A stretch of 64,000 nt of DNA from Allolobophora icterica (Eukaryota; Annelida; Clitellata; Crassiclitellata; Lumbricidae), in assembly GCA_963556255.1 (NCBI GenBank), contig OY744609.1:20290609-20354608 (forward strand), in the 5' to 3' direction. How positions within the stretch are numbered: the first letter of the stretch is position 1; every line of letters begins with the position of its first letter. The notes beneath the pieces were generated by a model, which did no database searches, was not told the DNA's origin, and saw only the letters and a list, made by a program, of their open reading frames with translations. The position numbers were made by a program, and so were the translations under genes. Positions 49,308 to 61,056 of the stretch are shown here, one piece after another.

Positions 49308-49561
49308 GTTATGGTTAATTATTTTGCACACACATGTGTATGCATATACTATTTATGTGTAAACGTATGTTTGTCAAAATTTCCAAGTTCGTATAATTTA
49401 TATTTTAAATTAATTTTAAAGATCAATAAAATTATTAGCAATGAAAAACAATTTGACTTGTGTCATTGGGGGCCCGTACGGTATACTCTGCACGGCGCCC
49501 GAAATATCCTAAGGCCGGCGCTGATCAACGACCTCTTATAAGTTCTTAAATAACGGGGATT

Positions 49562-50115
49562 TATGGAGTTACTGGCCAGTAGAGTAATGGATAACACACT
49601 GGCGTGAAGAGCAGTAGGTACCAAGATCGAATCCCGTAGACCCAGGGGCGTAACCAGACTTCAATTCAAGAGGAGGCAACTAATGCTTGTCAAAACTTTT
49701 ATGCAGTGGCGGCGATCTTGTCCGAAGGGCGGTCGCAAAAACTTCTGAGAATTTCAGAATTTCGCTCTCAGAATTAAAAAAAAATTTCGTTTATGTTACG
49801 AAAAAAGTGGATGACTTTTTTTTAGTCATTAACACATTCGAAGACTTACTTTCTTCTTCAAATCAAGAGGAGGCAAAATCCACCTCTTCTGGGGTGTGCT
49901 TGAGGACACAGGGCTATAACCCATGGAAAATTTCAAAATCCACAAAACCAAGAGGAGACAAATGCCTCCTCTTGCCTCCATGTAGCTACGCCTATGCGTA
50001 GACCCCGTAGGTCTATTCAGCCTTCCACTCGCTAGGTGGCTGTGGTGGTTAAATGAATAGTCGGCCGTGATTGGCGCCCTTGTGGGTGCCGTATAAACAG
50101 TTTTATTCGACTCCT
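49562..50115 (+). mobile_element. tRNA-derived SINE split by a MITE
   Basis: CTGGCCAGTAGAGTAATGGA (A-box-like) and GATCGAATCCC (B-box-like) are followed at the MITE boundary by CGTAGACC. The SINE body resumes after 50004 with CCGTAGGTCTATTCAGCC and GGCGCCCTTGTGGGTGCCG. Confidence 0.65.
49643..49996. mobile_element. hAT-type MITE, TSD cgtagacc
   Basis: CAGGGGCGTAACCAGACTTC / GTAGCTACGCCTATG, with duplication CGTAGACC at 49635-49642 and 49997-50004. The internal AGAGGAGGCAA motif is repeated. Its centre has CAGTGGCGGCGATCTTGTCC, resembling the left end of the 60557 element. Confidence 0.92.
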
Positions 50116-50234
50116 GTAAAACTTTTATCATGTACTTCTACTGTATACATGTGTAACATTTTTGTTAAATGTGACAGTGTTAATTATGTATATAATTTTA
50201 TTTTATTGGCAATATATTATACGGCCTTTTGTAT

Positions 50235-50560
50235 TAAGTTTCCCGCCTTTTCTGACTGCTGATATCAGTGGCTGGTGAGTCATACTGAGGGCGCAAATAT
50301 TGACGACGGCTGCTGCTGTCCTAGTCGCAGTTTTCCCGCCAATTTCCTTGCCGTTGCTAGCTTGGGTGTTGAGTCATCCAAGTGGCGCGAAACAGCAGAG
50401 CTGCTGCTGCAGCCGATGCTGCTGCCACTGTGGATACGCTGCTGCTGCTGCTGTTGATGCGTTGATGTGCTGCTGCCGCCGCAGTTGCTGTTCCCGCCAA
50501 TTTAGTTCAGCCGATAACCCTGGATGCCAGTGGCGCGAAACTGGAAGGCTATAAAAGCTG
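50235..50560 (+). promoter_or_regulatory. Putative retroelement promoter: three E2F-like sites and TATA box
   Basis: TTTCCCGCC at 50239 and 50332, GTTCCCGCC at 50490, AGTGGCGCGAAAC near 50384 and 50529, and TATAAAAG at 50550. The pieces form an imperfect ~150-bp tandem duplication. It lies upstream of the 279-codon ORF. Motif matches only; transcription is inferred. Confidence 0.45.
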
Positions 50561-51085
50561 CCGACGCATGCTTGCCTATTGCAGTTGAGATGGGCCAGTG
50601 AAAGAGAGAGGACTGTTGAAGTGCAGTTGCTTTTATATTTGCAGTTCTGAAAAAGTGTTATAGACGTGAATGTAGATGCGTAGTTGTAAATTAATGGCAG
50701 ATCAGATTTGGTCAGTGCGTGGACTTGCGTCACGATACGTTGTTAATTATTGCAGCGTTTACTGTTGAGTTTAAGATTTGATTGGATACTATGGATAGTT
50801 AACATTGCGAGGTATAGTCGTTGCGTCTGGATGCATTCGTTGCATCGACTTGGAGTTATTTCTTTGATGGATATCGTATCTTATACTCTCGTGGATATTT
50901 ACGCACTTTGTCCGGAGTCTTGTCCCGCGTGTGAAATTTGGGGTAAATAACCAGTTTCTAACGTAAATTATATTATGATTTTGATTGCTTGTTTATGCCT
51001 AAGTAGTTTTAAGTGTAAGGTTTAGAGTTGTTAGAATAGTATTATATAAATCGTGTTACTGTTAATGTCATTAGATTGTCATTAA

Positions 51086-51925
51086 TTGCTGGAACATTTA
51101 AATATATTAAAGATGTCATTAAACTCTTTGAGATCGTTGGATTTAGAGGCCGATCCTAGTGATAGGCAGGAGCGTGCTCTACGCCCGTACTCTTCCCTGT
51201 CTCGGTCATCTTCTGCTATGGCTCAGCTCATAGGAAGCATGGGAACAGTTGTTGATAGATTAGAGAGCCTTGCAGTAGGCCAGTCAAACTTAGCCTTTGG
51301 ACAGGGTGCCTTGGATCACAACGTAGAAGAGGTTAAAAGTACCCAGATAGAGTTGTCAAACACTCAGGCAGAGGTAGCACAATTTCAGATCGAACTACCT
51401 AGCAAGGTAGCAGATGTAAGTGATAACATAGAAGAAATGAGAGACAACCAAACAGAACTTCTAGAGCGCCAAGAAAGACTAGAAGAGGCTTCTTCTCATG
51501 GTTCCGCCAGTCGTAATCGAACCCCAGACCATTTCCCTCGTATGGTCGCTGTACAAAGTTTTGCCGCGCCTTTACCACTCGTGCCAAATGTTGAACCACT
51601 CGTTGTGCCAAACTTAGAGTCAAATGTTGCTAGGGATAATTGGGATCCGCTCGGAGTCAGTTCCGAACAGGGAGCCAGTGCCCCTCCACCCTCGTTCAGA
51701 AGGAGTGAACGGTTGCAAATGAAATCGAGGCTAAATTACAACGAGCTAAGGAACCGCTGGAGTAGAAACCCAGCAGATCCCGTTGATGCTCAAGTATCAG
51801 GTCACCCCACTGAAATACAGGTTCTTCCTTCCATGGACTTGCGAAGACGCGTACCCGCCCCATTTAAACAGACTGACTTAGCACCCAGGGCTGGGGGTGG
51901 GCAACGGCGTAACACATGTATGTAA
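51086..51925 (+). CDS. Coiled-coil ORF, probable retroelement ORF1/gag-like protein
   Basis: 279 codons without a known catalytic motif. Residues ~50-150 are rich in heptad-like LESLAV, QIELS, AEVAQFQIEL and LERQERLEEA, predicting a coiled coil. The C-terminal part is Pro/Arg-rich with FRRSERLQMKSRLNYNELRN. A second Met (51113) has a better start context. The 3' end has CAGGCGCTTAAATAAAG and then ATT units, like a LINE tail. Could be a non-LTR ORF1-only element or an LTR-element gag fragment. I see no second LTR and no zinc knuckle. Confidence 0.5.
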   Translation: MLEHLNILKMSLNSLRSLDLEADPSDRQERALRPYSSLSRSSSAMAQLIGSMGTVVDRLESLAVGQSNLAFGQGALDHNVEEVKSTQIELSNTQAEVAQFQIELPSKVADVSDNIEEMRDNQTELLERQERLEEASSHGSASRNRTPDHFPRMVAVQSFAAPLPLVPNVEPLVVPNLESNVARDNWDPLGVSSEQGASAPPPSFRRSERLQMKSRLNYNELRNRWSRNPADPVDAQVSGHPTEIQVLPSMDLRRRVPAPFKQTDLAPRAGGGQRRNTCM

Positions 51926-52019
51926 GGCGCCCTGCGTGGCTGCCGTTTCTACTATATGTATGTTCACTGTAGGCCTACTGCGCAGTGCGGTTAACAGGCG
52001 CTTAAATAAAGAAAATATT

Positions 52020-52050
52020 ATTATTACTATTATTATTTTTACATTATGTA
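52020..52050. repeat. (ATT)n tail after the 51 kb element
   Basis: AATAAAG polyadenylation-like signal, then ATATTATTATTACTATTATT. Probably the 3' terminus of the element containing the 279-codon ORF. Confidence 0.7.
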
Positions 52051-52510
52051 ATTTACATAATATTATTTAGAATCGACTTTAAAGTGTAAGTTCATTGCTT
52101 GCAAAGGTTTGTGGGATTTACGGAGGCGATCGTCGACTAATTTGTACATCACATAATATTAGACATCGAAGCACATGCACTTTGGTTGTCGAGGTAAATA
52201 AATGTAATTGTAAATGTACGCAGAACTCAGCGAGGTATTGATATGATAATTATGATTTCTTCAGAAAGTTTTATAATAAGTTATTTAAGATGATAAGGTA
52301 ATTTCTTTGCCGGAAATTGATTCTATTGAGCAAAAATGAAACGTCTATTTTCATACGCAATATAGGCCTAAGCACTTTTTTCTTCAGATTCCTCGTAAGA
52401 GTTAGGCTAGTGTCTGAAGAAACTGAACTAGATATTAATATTTATGTATTTCAGATTTCCTGCCATGCCAGTTCAACATGTCGAATACAAACGATGCTGG
52501 TTCATCCTCA

Positions 52511-52684
<174 letters not shown>

Positions 52685-52744
52685 TATTTTATTTTATTTT
52701 TTTATTTTTTTATTTGTACATTTGTTTATCAAACAAACAAAACA

Positions 52745-55196
52745 TCACTCGACAAGTTCTGGCCGCATGAAAGTTCCTATGAAGGCAACAGCATTGAAGC
52801 GTTGTATGGTGATTGACAACCGCTGGAGTAGATAACAAGTCTCCCTAGGGTCTCCGGTGGTTAAAGCTAAGTATCTCCCCAAGTCTTTTATAAGGGCCAT
52901 TCCGTCGTCATTGATAGGGCCTAAGGTCTCGAAAGCCAGAGGGACAAAAAAGTGGTCTGCGCGGATCTGGCTGTACTTGTTGTTCTTTCTCGTGGCCGCT
53001 AGTTCCGCTGCTGCTCCTGATGTCGCGGACGTTGCATGTAGGTAAGAGGGCGCCACAGTGTCAGTTACGGTGACGTCCCATACAAGACTTCGGCCTCTGC
53101 GCCATGGTATCAGCGTAAGTCCGTCCGGTCGTCTCCCGTCCGTCCTCGACAGTCCAGGTGGTTCCTTGATATTAGGGACGCCCGCTCGTGATAGGCCTCG
53201 GCTTATCAAATCATTCAAAGCTGCATGTCTGGCGATTCTGCCAGGTCCTAGGTTGCATGACATCCCGTGCGACCCGTCCGCCGTCACCATTGCTCCACAG
53301 GGACATGCGTGCGGTTCGCATATATTCGTCCCCAGTCTGAGGCCTACTGCAATTCTTACCGCCTCGTCATCCAATCGCAGCCCGCATGATGACATCGGTA
53401 GTGCGAACAGCCAGTCGCTGGCGTGTGGTGCTGAGGTTGCTTTGAATCTTGCTTGGTGGTAAGCGTCGACCAGAGAGGCGTCCAATGAGTCCACCACTCT
53501 CTTCACGAGAGGACCATCCAAATATGATTGTCTGTATGCTGCGTAATTATCTGAATGTGTGATTTGACTTTCGGCGTTCCATCGCTGTAACAACGTTTCA
53601 AAGCGCGCGTCGGTGATGGATTGGTCGTAACCTAACATGGAGGACTGAAGGACGTGGGTGCCTGCAGCGGAAGCCAAGAAGGCAGGAAGCGCAAGCGAAG
53701 CGACCCGACGTATGCCCAGTCCTCCCGTCTTGACCGGTAAGGACGCTTGAAGCCATTGCATATCGGTAAGGTTAAGGTTGAGGATTGAGCACAAACCTTC
53801 CCTCTGTATTTCGTCATATTTGTCTAGTAGAGCATGTCCGCTGCAGGGGTGGGATCTTAGGGTGTGTAGTAGCTTTTGTGAACACAGTGAGCTTCTGAGG
53901 AGGACTAAGGCATCATGTTTTGCAATTTTTTCCAGTCTTGACATCGCCAGCGTCAGTTCCGAGCAGCGAAACTCCAGGCTTGCAGTTAGGGCCTCCTCGG
54001 ACGACAGCGGTGCACCAAGCAAACAGGCCGTTTCCGGTGCGATAGCGGGAAAGTGTTGAAGGTTTGAAGGAACTTCTCGCCTCTCCATGCGCGATATTAG
54101 CTCGCATTTTCCGTAGTTGAGTTGCAGACCTAGCAATCCGCTCTCATATTCCAGTGTCTTCACGTCCTCCGCCACAATAGAGGCCCTTCCTCCCAGAGAC
54201 AAATCGTCCAGATATCCAAGCACAAGCGATGACGATAATTTCTGAAGGATTGGTTGCAGCGGCAGGCAAAACAGCAGTGGTCCCAACGGATCGCCTTGCT
54301 GGGGACCGACTTGTGAGAGAATGGTATATTGTCCGAATTGAAGTATCGAAGCTTCAGCATAAGCAAGACGGATATACGATGTCAGTTCTGGCGCGATCTC
54401 ATCCAGCGAGGTGAGCATGCGGTCTCTGTGTAGGCTGTTGAAAGCATTGATCAGGACCGAATCTGTTGGCATTTCTTCCAGAAATCGCCTAGCCGCGTGA
54501 ACCGCGGCTTCCGTCCCTCCAGGTACACCTACTCCCACCTGCCTCGGCGCGAGGTAGGTCACTGCTTTTGGAAGTATATGGGTGTTTGCACATTTGGATG
54601 TGAGTCTGCGCCAGTAGTAGCCTATTACAATGGGGCGCAGGCCTCCAGTTTTCTTTCTCAGTGCCAGGAGTGTGCCTCCGAACAGGAACGGTGTAATCTG
54701 TTCCGGGCAGGTTCCTGTCAGGAGGAGGTTAACTAAGCCGGTGATGGCTGAGATAAGTTCCGTTCCGATATCGGCGCAGTTCATCAAATCTGACAGGTGC
54801 TGTGGCCGTACGCCGTCCGGCCCCCCCGAAGAACCCGCCGGAAAAGAGCGTATTTGAGCTCTAACCTGATCCTCGGTAGTTTGGAAGGGCGGTATATGGG
54901 TTGTCGGGGAGATCACATGTCGTTTGGGCGGAGGCTCCGGATGTTTTGTTCTCAGTTCTTCCAAGGTCTCGAGGTCTGCCTGCGCCGGCTTGTCGCTTGA
55001 GCATAGGATTCTGACTGCCGCTCTTATGTTACCGTCCTCCAACTTGGACGCCACTGCCGCAGCCACCGCCTGCTCGTCATTCAATTTTGTTCTTCTTCCG
55101 CGGTTGTTGTCTCTGAGGCTGTTTGATGAAATATCCGCCCATTTGAGTGGCCAGTCCGTGGGGAATTTTTCAACCCGCTTTTTTATGGTTGATGTT

Positions 55197-55197
<1 letters not shown>
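52745..55197 (-). CDS. RLE-type non-LTR retrotransposon polyprotein (RT + restriction-like endonuclease)
   Basis: A frame without stops runs from the (AAT)n array to TGA at 52747-52745; real coding probably begins with LTSTIKKRVEKFPTDW near 55197, about 817 codons. Numbered from the ORF start at 55435, reverse-transcriptase motifs are GGPDGVRPQHL (~200), RPIVIGYYWRRLTSKCA (~262), NAFNSLHRD (~329), QQGDPLGPLLF (~377) and GYLDDLSLGG (~405). Near 702-730 CEPHACPCG...HGMSC is zinc-knuckle-like. Then RPDGLTLIP and WDVTVTDT (~765-790) form a PD-(D/E)XK endonuclease core, as in R2/NeSL/Hero-grade elements. The motif A aspartate appears deleted. 5'-truncated. Confidence 0.88.
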
Positions 55198-55433
<236 letters not shown>

Positions 55434-56020
55434 ATAACTCATTAAATATTAACTCTTGGTATTAAGAATACGGTCTACCCTGGATTAAGACACTGAAAAC
55501 GATCTCTATTAATAGTTACGTGTATACGTCAGCTTTGCGAGTGTTGCAATGACGTCATCTTTTATTGTAATGACGTCATCGTGATTGCAATGACGTTATC
55601 CATTAAGCGATTGTTCCGAGTCATAGAGACAAGCCGATTCTTTCATTTGAGCAGGAGACTTCGAAGCGATGGGAAGGAATCTGTTGTTTCGAAGAGAAGA
55701 TCTTCGATGAAAAAATGCCAGACATTGAATATCCGACTAGAGAAATGTGCTACGTTAAAGCACAAAACAAACAATGACTGACTGATTCATGCTAACGTCA
55801 TCTCGAACAGAAAAATCATTGGTCTGATCATCAGAAAGAAACTATAAATTCGCAGCCAGACGTAAGAAATTTACCTCTTGAAGACAGATGGATAAATAAC
55901 TGTAAACGATCAATAGACAGATTAATTAGGCCTAATTTCAAGGGTCATGCATGTTTTGAATAATCAATTAGCCTACGTAATATGAATTTAAGAAAATCTG
56001 ATTCATATCCTAGCAACCAA

Positions 56021-57590
56021 ATCGTAATCGTAATCGTAATCTCCAATTTTATAAAGCGCCACTGTAAAGCTGAGCGCAAAGCACCAGCTTATTCACGAGC
56101 GCTGCGACGTATCCGAGGGGTTGTCCAGAGATCGATGTCCGTTGGTGGTCCGAGTCCGGTTGCCAGAGAGTCCAGAGAGAGGCAGAGCAGCTGTTACGGA
56201 GGGTTTCGTTGAGGACGAAATAGCTTGGAAGGCAGAGGATCAGATGGATTAGGAAAGGAAATCTTGAAGAGATGAGTTTTCAGTTTGGAGTGGAAAGCCT
56301 GTGGGGTGATGAGTAGAGGAGCCTGAGGTAGATGACGATGAGTGAGTGGCGGTAGGCCTATTGGTGGAGGAACTAAGAAAATACGGAATTCGGGAGGAAG
56401 TTCGTTCCAGAGTTGAGGTGGAGTATGGGATATGGATCGGTTGGAGAACTTGAGACGAGTAGTGACTGGGGGACGGGAGAGAGTGAGATGTGAGGATGAA
56501 CGGGTAGACCGGGGTGGCTGGATAGTGAAGAGTTCGCGAAGGTACTTCGGCTGGGAGCATTGTAGTGTGTTGTAGGTTAGCGACGAGACTTTGAAGTGGA
56601 TTCGCTCAGGGATTTTCAGCCAGTGGAGCGATTTAAGAACAGGAGTGATATGGTGATGCTTAGGTGTCCTGGTGACGGCTCTGGCGAGAGAATTTTGGAT
56701 GAGTTGTAGACGCTTAATTTGGGTGGATTCAAGATTAAGACAAATGGAATTGCAGTAATCAAGCTTAGAGTGGACAATGGAGGTAGCGATAGTGGATGCA
56801 GTTTTAAAGTCAAGCATGGGTCGGATGCGGCGGAGGTCACGAATATGCATGAAGCAGGTGCGCGAGAGGTTGGAGATGTGATTAGAGAAGGATAAATGTG
56901 GATCAAAGGTAACTCCAAGATTGCGAACAAGTGAGTCGGAGGTGAAAGTGAGAGATGAAGAGCTGGTGGATAAGTTTATGGAAAGGTCTGGGATTTTCTT
57001 GATCTGATCTGGAAGGCCAAGGATAATAAATTCAGTTTTGGCAGGGTTGAGACAGAGGAGGTTGGAGGACATCCATTTAGAGATTAGGTTGACCACATCG
57101 AGTAGTTGAGCAATGGAGGTGGAGAAAGAGCTAGGGGAGAAGGAAATGAAGAGTTGGGTGTCGTCTGCATACAGATGGTGGTCAACAGAAGAGGATTTTA
57201 TGAGATGGCTCAGGGGTGTATAGTGTAGAGGATGAAGAGAAGTCGACCTAGGACGGAGCCTTGAGGAACACCACAAGAGAGTGGGAGGGCTTGTGACGTG
57301 TGGCTGGAGGCTTTAACAGAGAAGGAGCGTGAAGACAAGTAAGACTGAACCAAAGTAGAGCATTGCCAGAGACGCCAAACCAAGAGGACAGCCGTAGGAG
57401 AAGTAGTTCGTGATCTATGGTGTCAAAAGCGGCAGAGATGTCGAGGAGACAGAGACAGGAGACTTGTTGATGATTTACAGCTGAGACCAGTTTATTATAC
57501 AGAGAGACAATGAAAGTTTCTGTGGAGTGGTGTTTAGCGTTTCTGTGGAGTGGTGTTTTAGCAATGGTACTGCTAGTCAAATTTGGCACA
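56021..57590 (-). pseudogene. L2/CR1-like LINE, RT domain to (ATTACG)n tail
   Basis: The minus strand encodes [40 protein letters not shown] (motif A), PQGSVLG in a third frame, HLYADDTQLFISF (motif C), LCLNPAKTEFIILGL and VHSKLDYCNSICLNLESTQI, ending with VFHSK-like HSKLKTHLFKI. Frame changes near 57250-57290 inactivate it. The 3' end has AGTGGCGCTTTATAAAATTG, then GATTACGATTACGATTACG. 5'-truncated in the (GT)n array. Confidence 0.92.
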
Positions 57591-57784
<194 letters not shown>

Positions 57785-57859
57785 AGGGGAGAGCTGGTTA
57801 GTCTGTGAGTAGGCATGCATGTATAAATTTGTTTTCAGTGTCTTAATCCAGGGTAGACG

Positions 57860-58490
57860 GTAGGCCTACGCATTCTAGTGACAAAGAAGCTATAGTGACG
57901 AGATGCGAATGCGCCCGACCACACCCCGATCCATGGAGGCTAGATCTGATTTTGTGAAAATAATGTTCAGGTAGAGGATGTGTATGGTGGTGAAGGCGAT
58001 TCAATTATTATCCCATTCACTCACTAATGTTTCCCAATCGTTGTTACGTTCGTTTATTCATTCAATCTTTCATTACAATCAACTAAAATACTGTTCAATA
58101 TAGGTTGCCTACAAAAGACTGCGAGATCACTGGCCATCAGCATGATGTCCTCAACATCTGGTCAGTATACATGACCTCAACGTTCGACCAACAACATGAC
58201 GTCAGCTGGCTCAACTAAATCACGCCACCTTATGGTCAACTACATCGCACCTCCTTAATGTCAACTGCATGTCGCAGATTGTGATCAACTGCAATTACTG
58301 CATCGCATGGGGGTGAGTGGATGTTTGTGGGTTGGGTGGTTGAGTTTGGTGGTGGGGTGGGAGGTGGGATATGGTGAGGGTTGGGTAGTTGGGGCTTTTT
58401 CGGGGTGGGTGTGCACTGGCTGACGAACCACATTACATCAACATCTGGCCAACAAAGTGAAATCAATTTCATTTATAGCAAAAGCCACAA
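57860..58490. other. No gene recognised; G/T-rich segment
   Basis: Short CATGATGTCCTCAAC / CATGACCTCAACG duplications at about 58140-58195, then a GGGTTGGGTGG-type purine-rich stretch (58315-58420). No coding evidence. Confidence 0.5.
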
Positions 58491-58497
58491 AGCAAAC

Positions 58498-58775
58498 GGG
58501 ATTCGGTATCTTATGTAAATGGAGTTTAAAGCAATCCTTTTGCGGGCAATGTTTCTTCTTTGTGAGTATCTCCTATGCTAAATGAGATTCGGTATCTTGG
58601 GTAAATGGAGTTTAAGGTAATCCTTTCGAGGGCAATGTTTTTGTTATGGTTATTTTCTTTGAAGTTAAATGGGGTTAGGCGTCTGGGGTAAATGGAGTTT
58701 AGGGTAGTCCTTTTGAAAGTAATGTTTCTTCGCCGTGGTTAACACCATCAAAGTTAAATGGAACTCAGTGTCTAT
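58498..58775. repeat. ~87-bp tandem repeat, 3-4 copies
   Basis: TGTAAATGGAGTTTAA(A/G)G-type text recurs at about 58515, 58600 and 58688. Each copy also carries GGCAATGTTTCTTC or GTAATGTTTCTTC. Copies are 75-85% alike by eye. Confidence 0.88.
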
Positions 58776-59514
58776 GGACAATGTTTCTATTTATGCATGT
58801 GTGGATTACGCAGGCTATGTGAGTATGTATACACGCATGTATGTATCAAGCCACTTAATACAGCACGTTTTAGCCAGCTACCTCACAAAGGCGCTGCGTG
58901 CATGCCTGTCTAACAGTCTAACTCATCTATAAAAATGTAAGTGCATTTTAAACACATTTTGAAAATGTTTGCTGAACAGAGCCAAATGCAACAGCACGTA
59001 GCCTACGTGTGCATGGTGGAAGGCTGTTCCTAGAGGAAGATCCGTGTCATGATAAGACAATGGGTTTGAGTTGGTATACGGGAGCGCGGTACCTGCATAA
59101 ATGCATGAGCAACTGAGCACAATGGTCGCAGACCTGGTTGACTTGAGACTGGAACGTGAAGCTTCCTGATGCATGCCAGTGCGGTGTGGACAAACGATCG
59201 AGGATAATCTTGTATTTTATTCTTACCTATAATGTTACTACATGATATCTGTCATAACGTGTAATAATCTAAGGTTGTACTGTGTTTCTATATATAGGTA
59301 CCTGTGGCAGGCGGCGAATGATTCTCCCCTTTGGCGAGATTAGATTGATTGTGATACATGTATGTTACGGTTGCACTATGGCTCTGTGTCGTCCGGGTGG
59401 TGGGTGTGTTATTAGGAGTTTGTGAATAAGCGGCCCCATATGGGCCTCTGGCGCGGCCTTAAGCCCCGTAATCTCATATGGGGTTGCTCGTTCGTTCTTG
59501 TTGTGTGTCAGTAG

Positions 59515-59662
59515 TTTGTTATACTTTTCCCTGCTGGGCCTCTGGCGTGGCGTAAAACCCCGTAAGCCAATACTTTGTCAGTACAGTTTGTTATACTTTT
59601 CCCTGCTGGGCCTCTGGCGTGGCGTAAAACCCCGTAAGCCAATACTTTGTCAGTGTTTTGTG
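59515..59662. repeat. 72-bp perfect tandem duplication
   Basis: TTTGTTATACTTTTCCCTGC begins at 59515 and 59587, and the intervening 72 bases repeat essentially without change. GGGCCTCTGGCGCGGC at about 59439 is a third, diverged unit. Confidence 0.95.
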
Positions 59663-59903
59663 TTGTGTATTTTGTCGTTGTCTTGGAGGTGAGCCGAGGG
59701 ATATGAAGGAGGCTGAGAGAAGACCAGATTAGAAGGAAGAAGAGATGGAGGTGGAGTCGAGGTGGCTGAGGAATCAATGCCTAAAATACTCATAAATGTC
59801 AAATGCGCACTCTTCCTCAAACTGTTACAGGCAAGGGGCCTGAAAGGGTCTAGGGCAGATTCCTTGGTCTAGGGCGGAGCCTAACATCAGTGGACATTTC
59901 CGC

Positions 59904-60089
59904 ATGGCCGAACACCAACTCGAACCTTTAAGGTCTCAGACTCCTACATACTCTGTGGGCATCGATTATAATTGGACAAAGTTCATAGAAAGTTTTGTAA
60001 ACTTTGTTGGTATGAAAAGTCATCAAGAGGTGACATGGGCTAGTATGATGAACTTGGTGAAGCTGTATTTCAGACTGAACTACTTATAG
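59904..60089 (+). CDS. Short hypothetical ORF
   Basis: 61 codons beginning MAEHQLEPLRSQTPTYSVGI, with a reasonable start context (CGCATGG). It contains a Trp/Phe-rich helix-like part (NWTKFIESFVNFVG). No family recognised and no splice partners found. Could be an exon fragment or chance. Confidence 0.2.
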   Translation: MAEHQLEPLRSQTPTYSVGIDYNWTKFIESFVNFVGMKSHQEVTWASMMNLVKLYFRLNYL

Positions 60090-60556
60090 TAATTAGAGCA
60101 GTAATTATTTAATTTCTCATGATCAAAACATTTATGTTTTACAATGTTCCGGGTGTTTGTTCAAGTTTGTTAATGGGAAAAACTGTTGCTCACATTTGCA
60201 TTGTTATTTGAAAGACAGTTGCAAAGATAGCTGATTCTCACATGTTTAAAAAATTAATTGTATAAAATATTTCTGGAATTTTTTCAGCATACCATTGTTG
60301 AGTGATCGCATTGTGATGTATTCTGTTAAGACTTTGTCATACTTTCTGTATTTCTTCCTTTCTTACTTTGTTCTGCCTTCCTTGCTGTTGTTGGCCACAA
60401 TAGTTAAATGGATGGAGCTACTGGAGCATTTGGCCTGTAATGAACTTTGGAATGAGGACAATATCAAATATAGCTGTATTGTATTATATACAGTTGTATT
60501 GAATCGTATACAGTTGTATTGTATTGTACATGGAGTCTCAGCATATGCAGACCCGC

Positions 60557-61048
60557 CAAAGTGGCGGCGATCTTGTCTGAGAGGTGGGGGGGGGGGGACA
60601 AAGTCGGCCACGATCTGGTCGACGCCCGTTTTTGGAAAATCTTGTCCCGAAAAAAATTTGTTCTGCCACTTTATCTCCCAAAAATTTCCATTTCATCTCC
60701 GAAAAAAGTAGACTTTTTTTAGTCCTTCACCTCTTTTTACAACTTTTTCTTACGCTCTCTTTTTTCCCCCACTTCTTCACTTTTTCCCCACTTTTTTTAG
60801 TCATTGACCACGTTTTACTACTTTTTCCCAATCCCAACGTCTTCTTTCTCATCATTTTGGGGGGGACACTTCTCCTCACAATTTTGATGTTTACCTCGTC
60901 TGGTCACAAACTCTCCGAAAACCCTCGCGCGCGATTACATTTCTCCACCTTTTTTGGTGTTTCTTCAAAAGGCGGGGGGACAAATGCATCGAGTGTCCCC
61001 CACCCTTAAAGGTGGGGGGACATGTCCCCCCCTAGATCGCCGCCCATG
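60557..61048. mobile_element. hAT-type MITE, TSD agacccgc
   Basis: CAAAGTGGCGGCGATCT / TAGATCGCCGCCCATG, with duplication AGACCCGC at 60549-60556 and 61049-61056. GGGGGGACA blocks occur at both ends and centre, with runs of TTTTTAGTC. The ORFs crossing it (60295-61009) are artefacts. Confidence 0.92.
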
Positions 61049-61056
61049 AGACCCGC

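Larger units (their letters stand above)
44576..49523. mobile_element. ~5-kb composite hAT-ended element
   Basis: CAGTGCCGGCCTTAGG at the left and CCTAAGGCCGGCGCTG at the right (one mismatch), with ATCAACG flanking both ends (44569-44575, 49524-49530; 7 bp). GGGGGCCCG blocks lie just inside each end. It contains the mirrored 153-bp repeat arms, the broken gene pieces and a younger MITE at 48751. Confidence 0.8.

Noticed and set aside
50140..50960. LTR of an LTR retrotransposon
   Set aside because: There is a TATA box and a following ORF, but no second copy, no primer binding site and no TG...CA ends I can pair.
58085..58300. CRISPR-like spaced repeats (CATGA..CTCAAC)
   Set aside because: Repeats are short, irregular and diverged, in a eukaryotic context.
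60295..61009. ORFs of 138-141 codons
   Set aside because: They run through the MITE at 60557-61048 and change character at its boundary.
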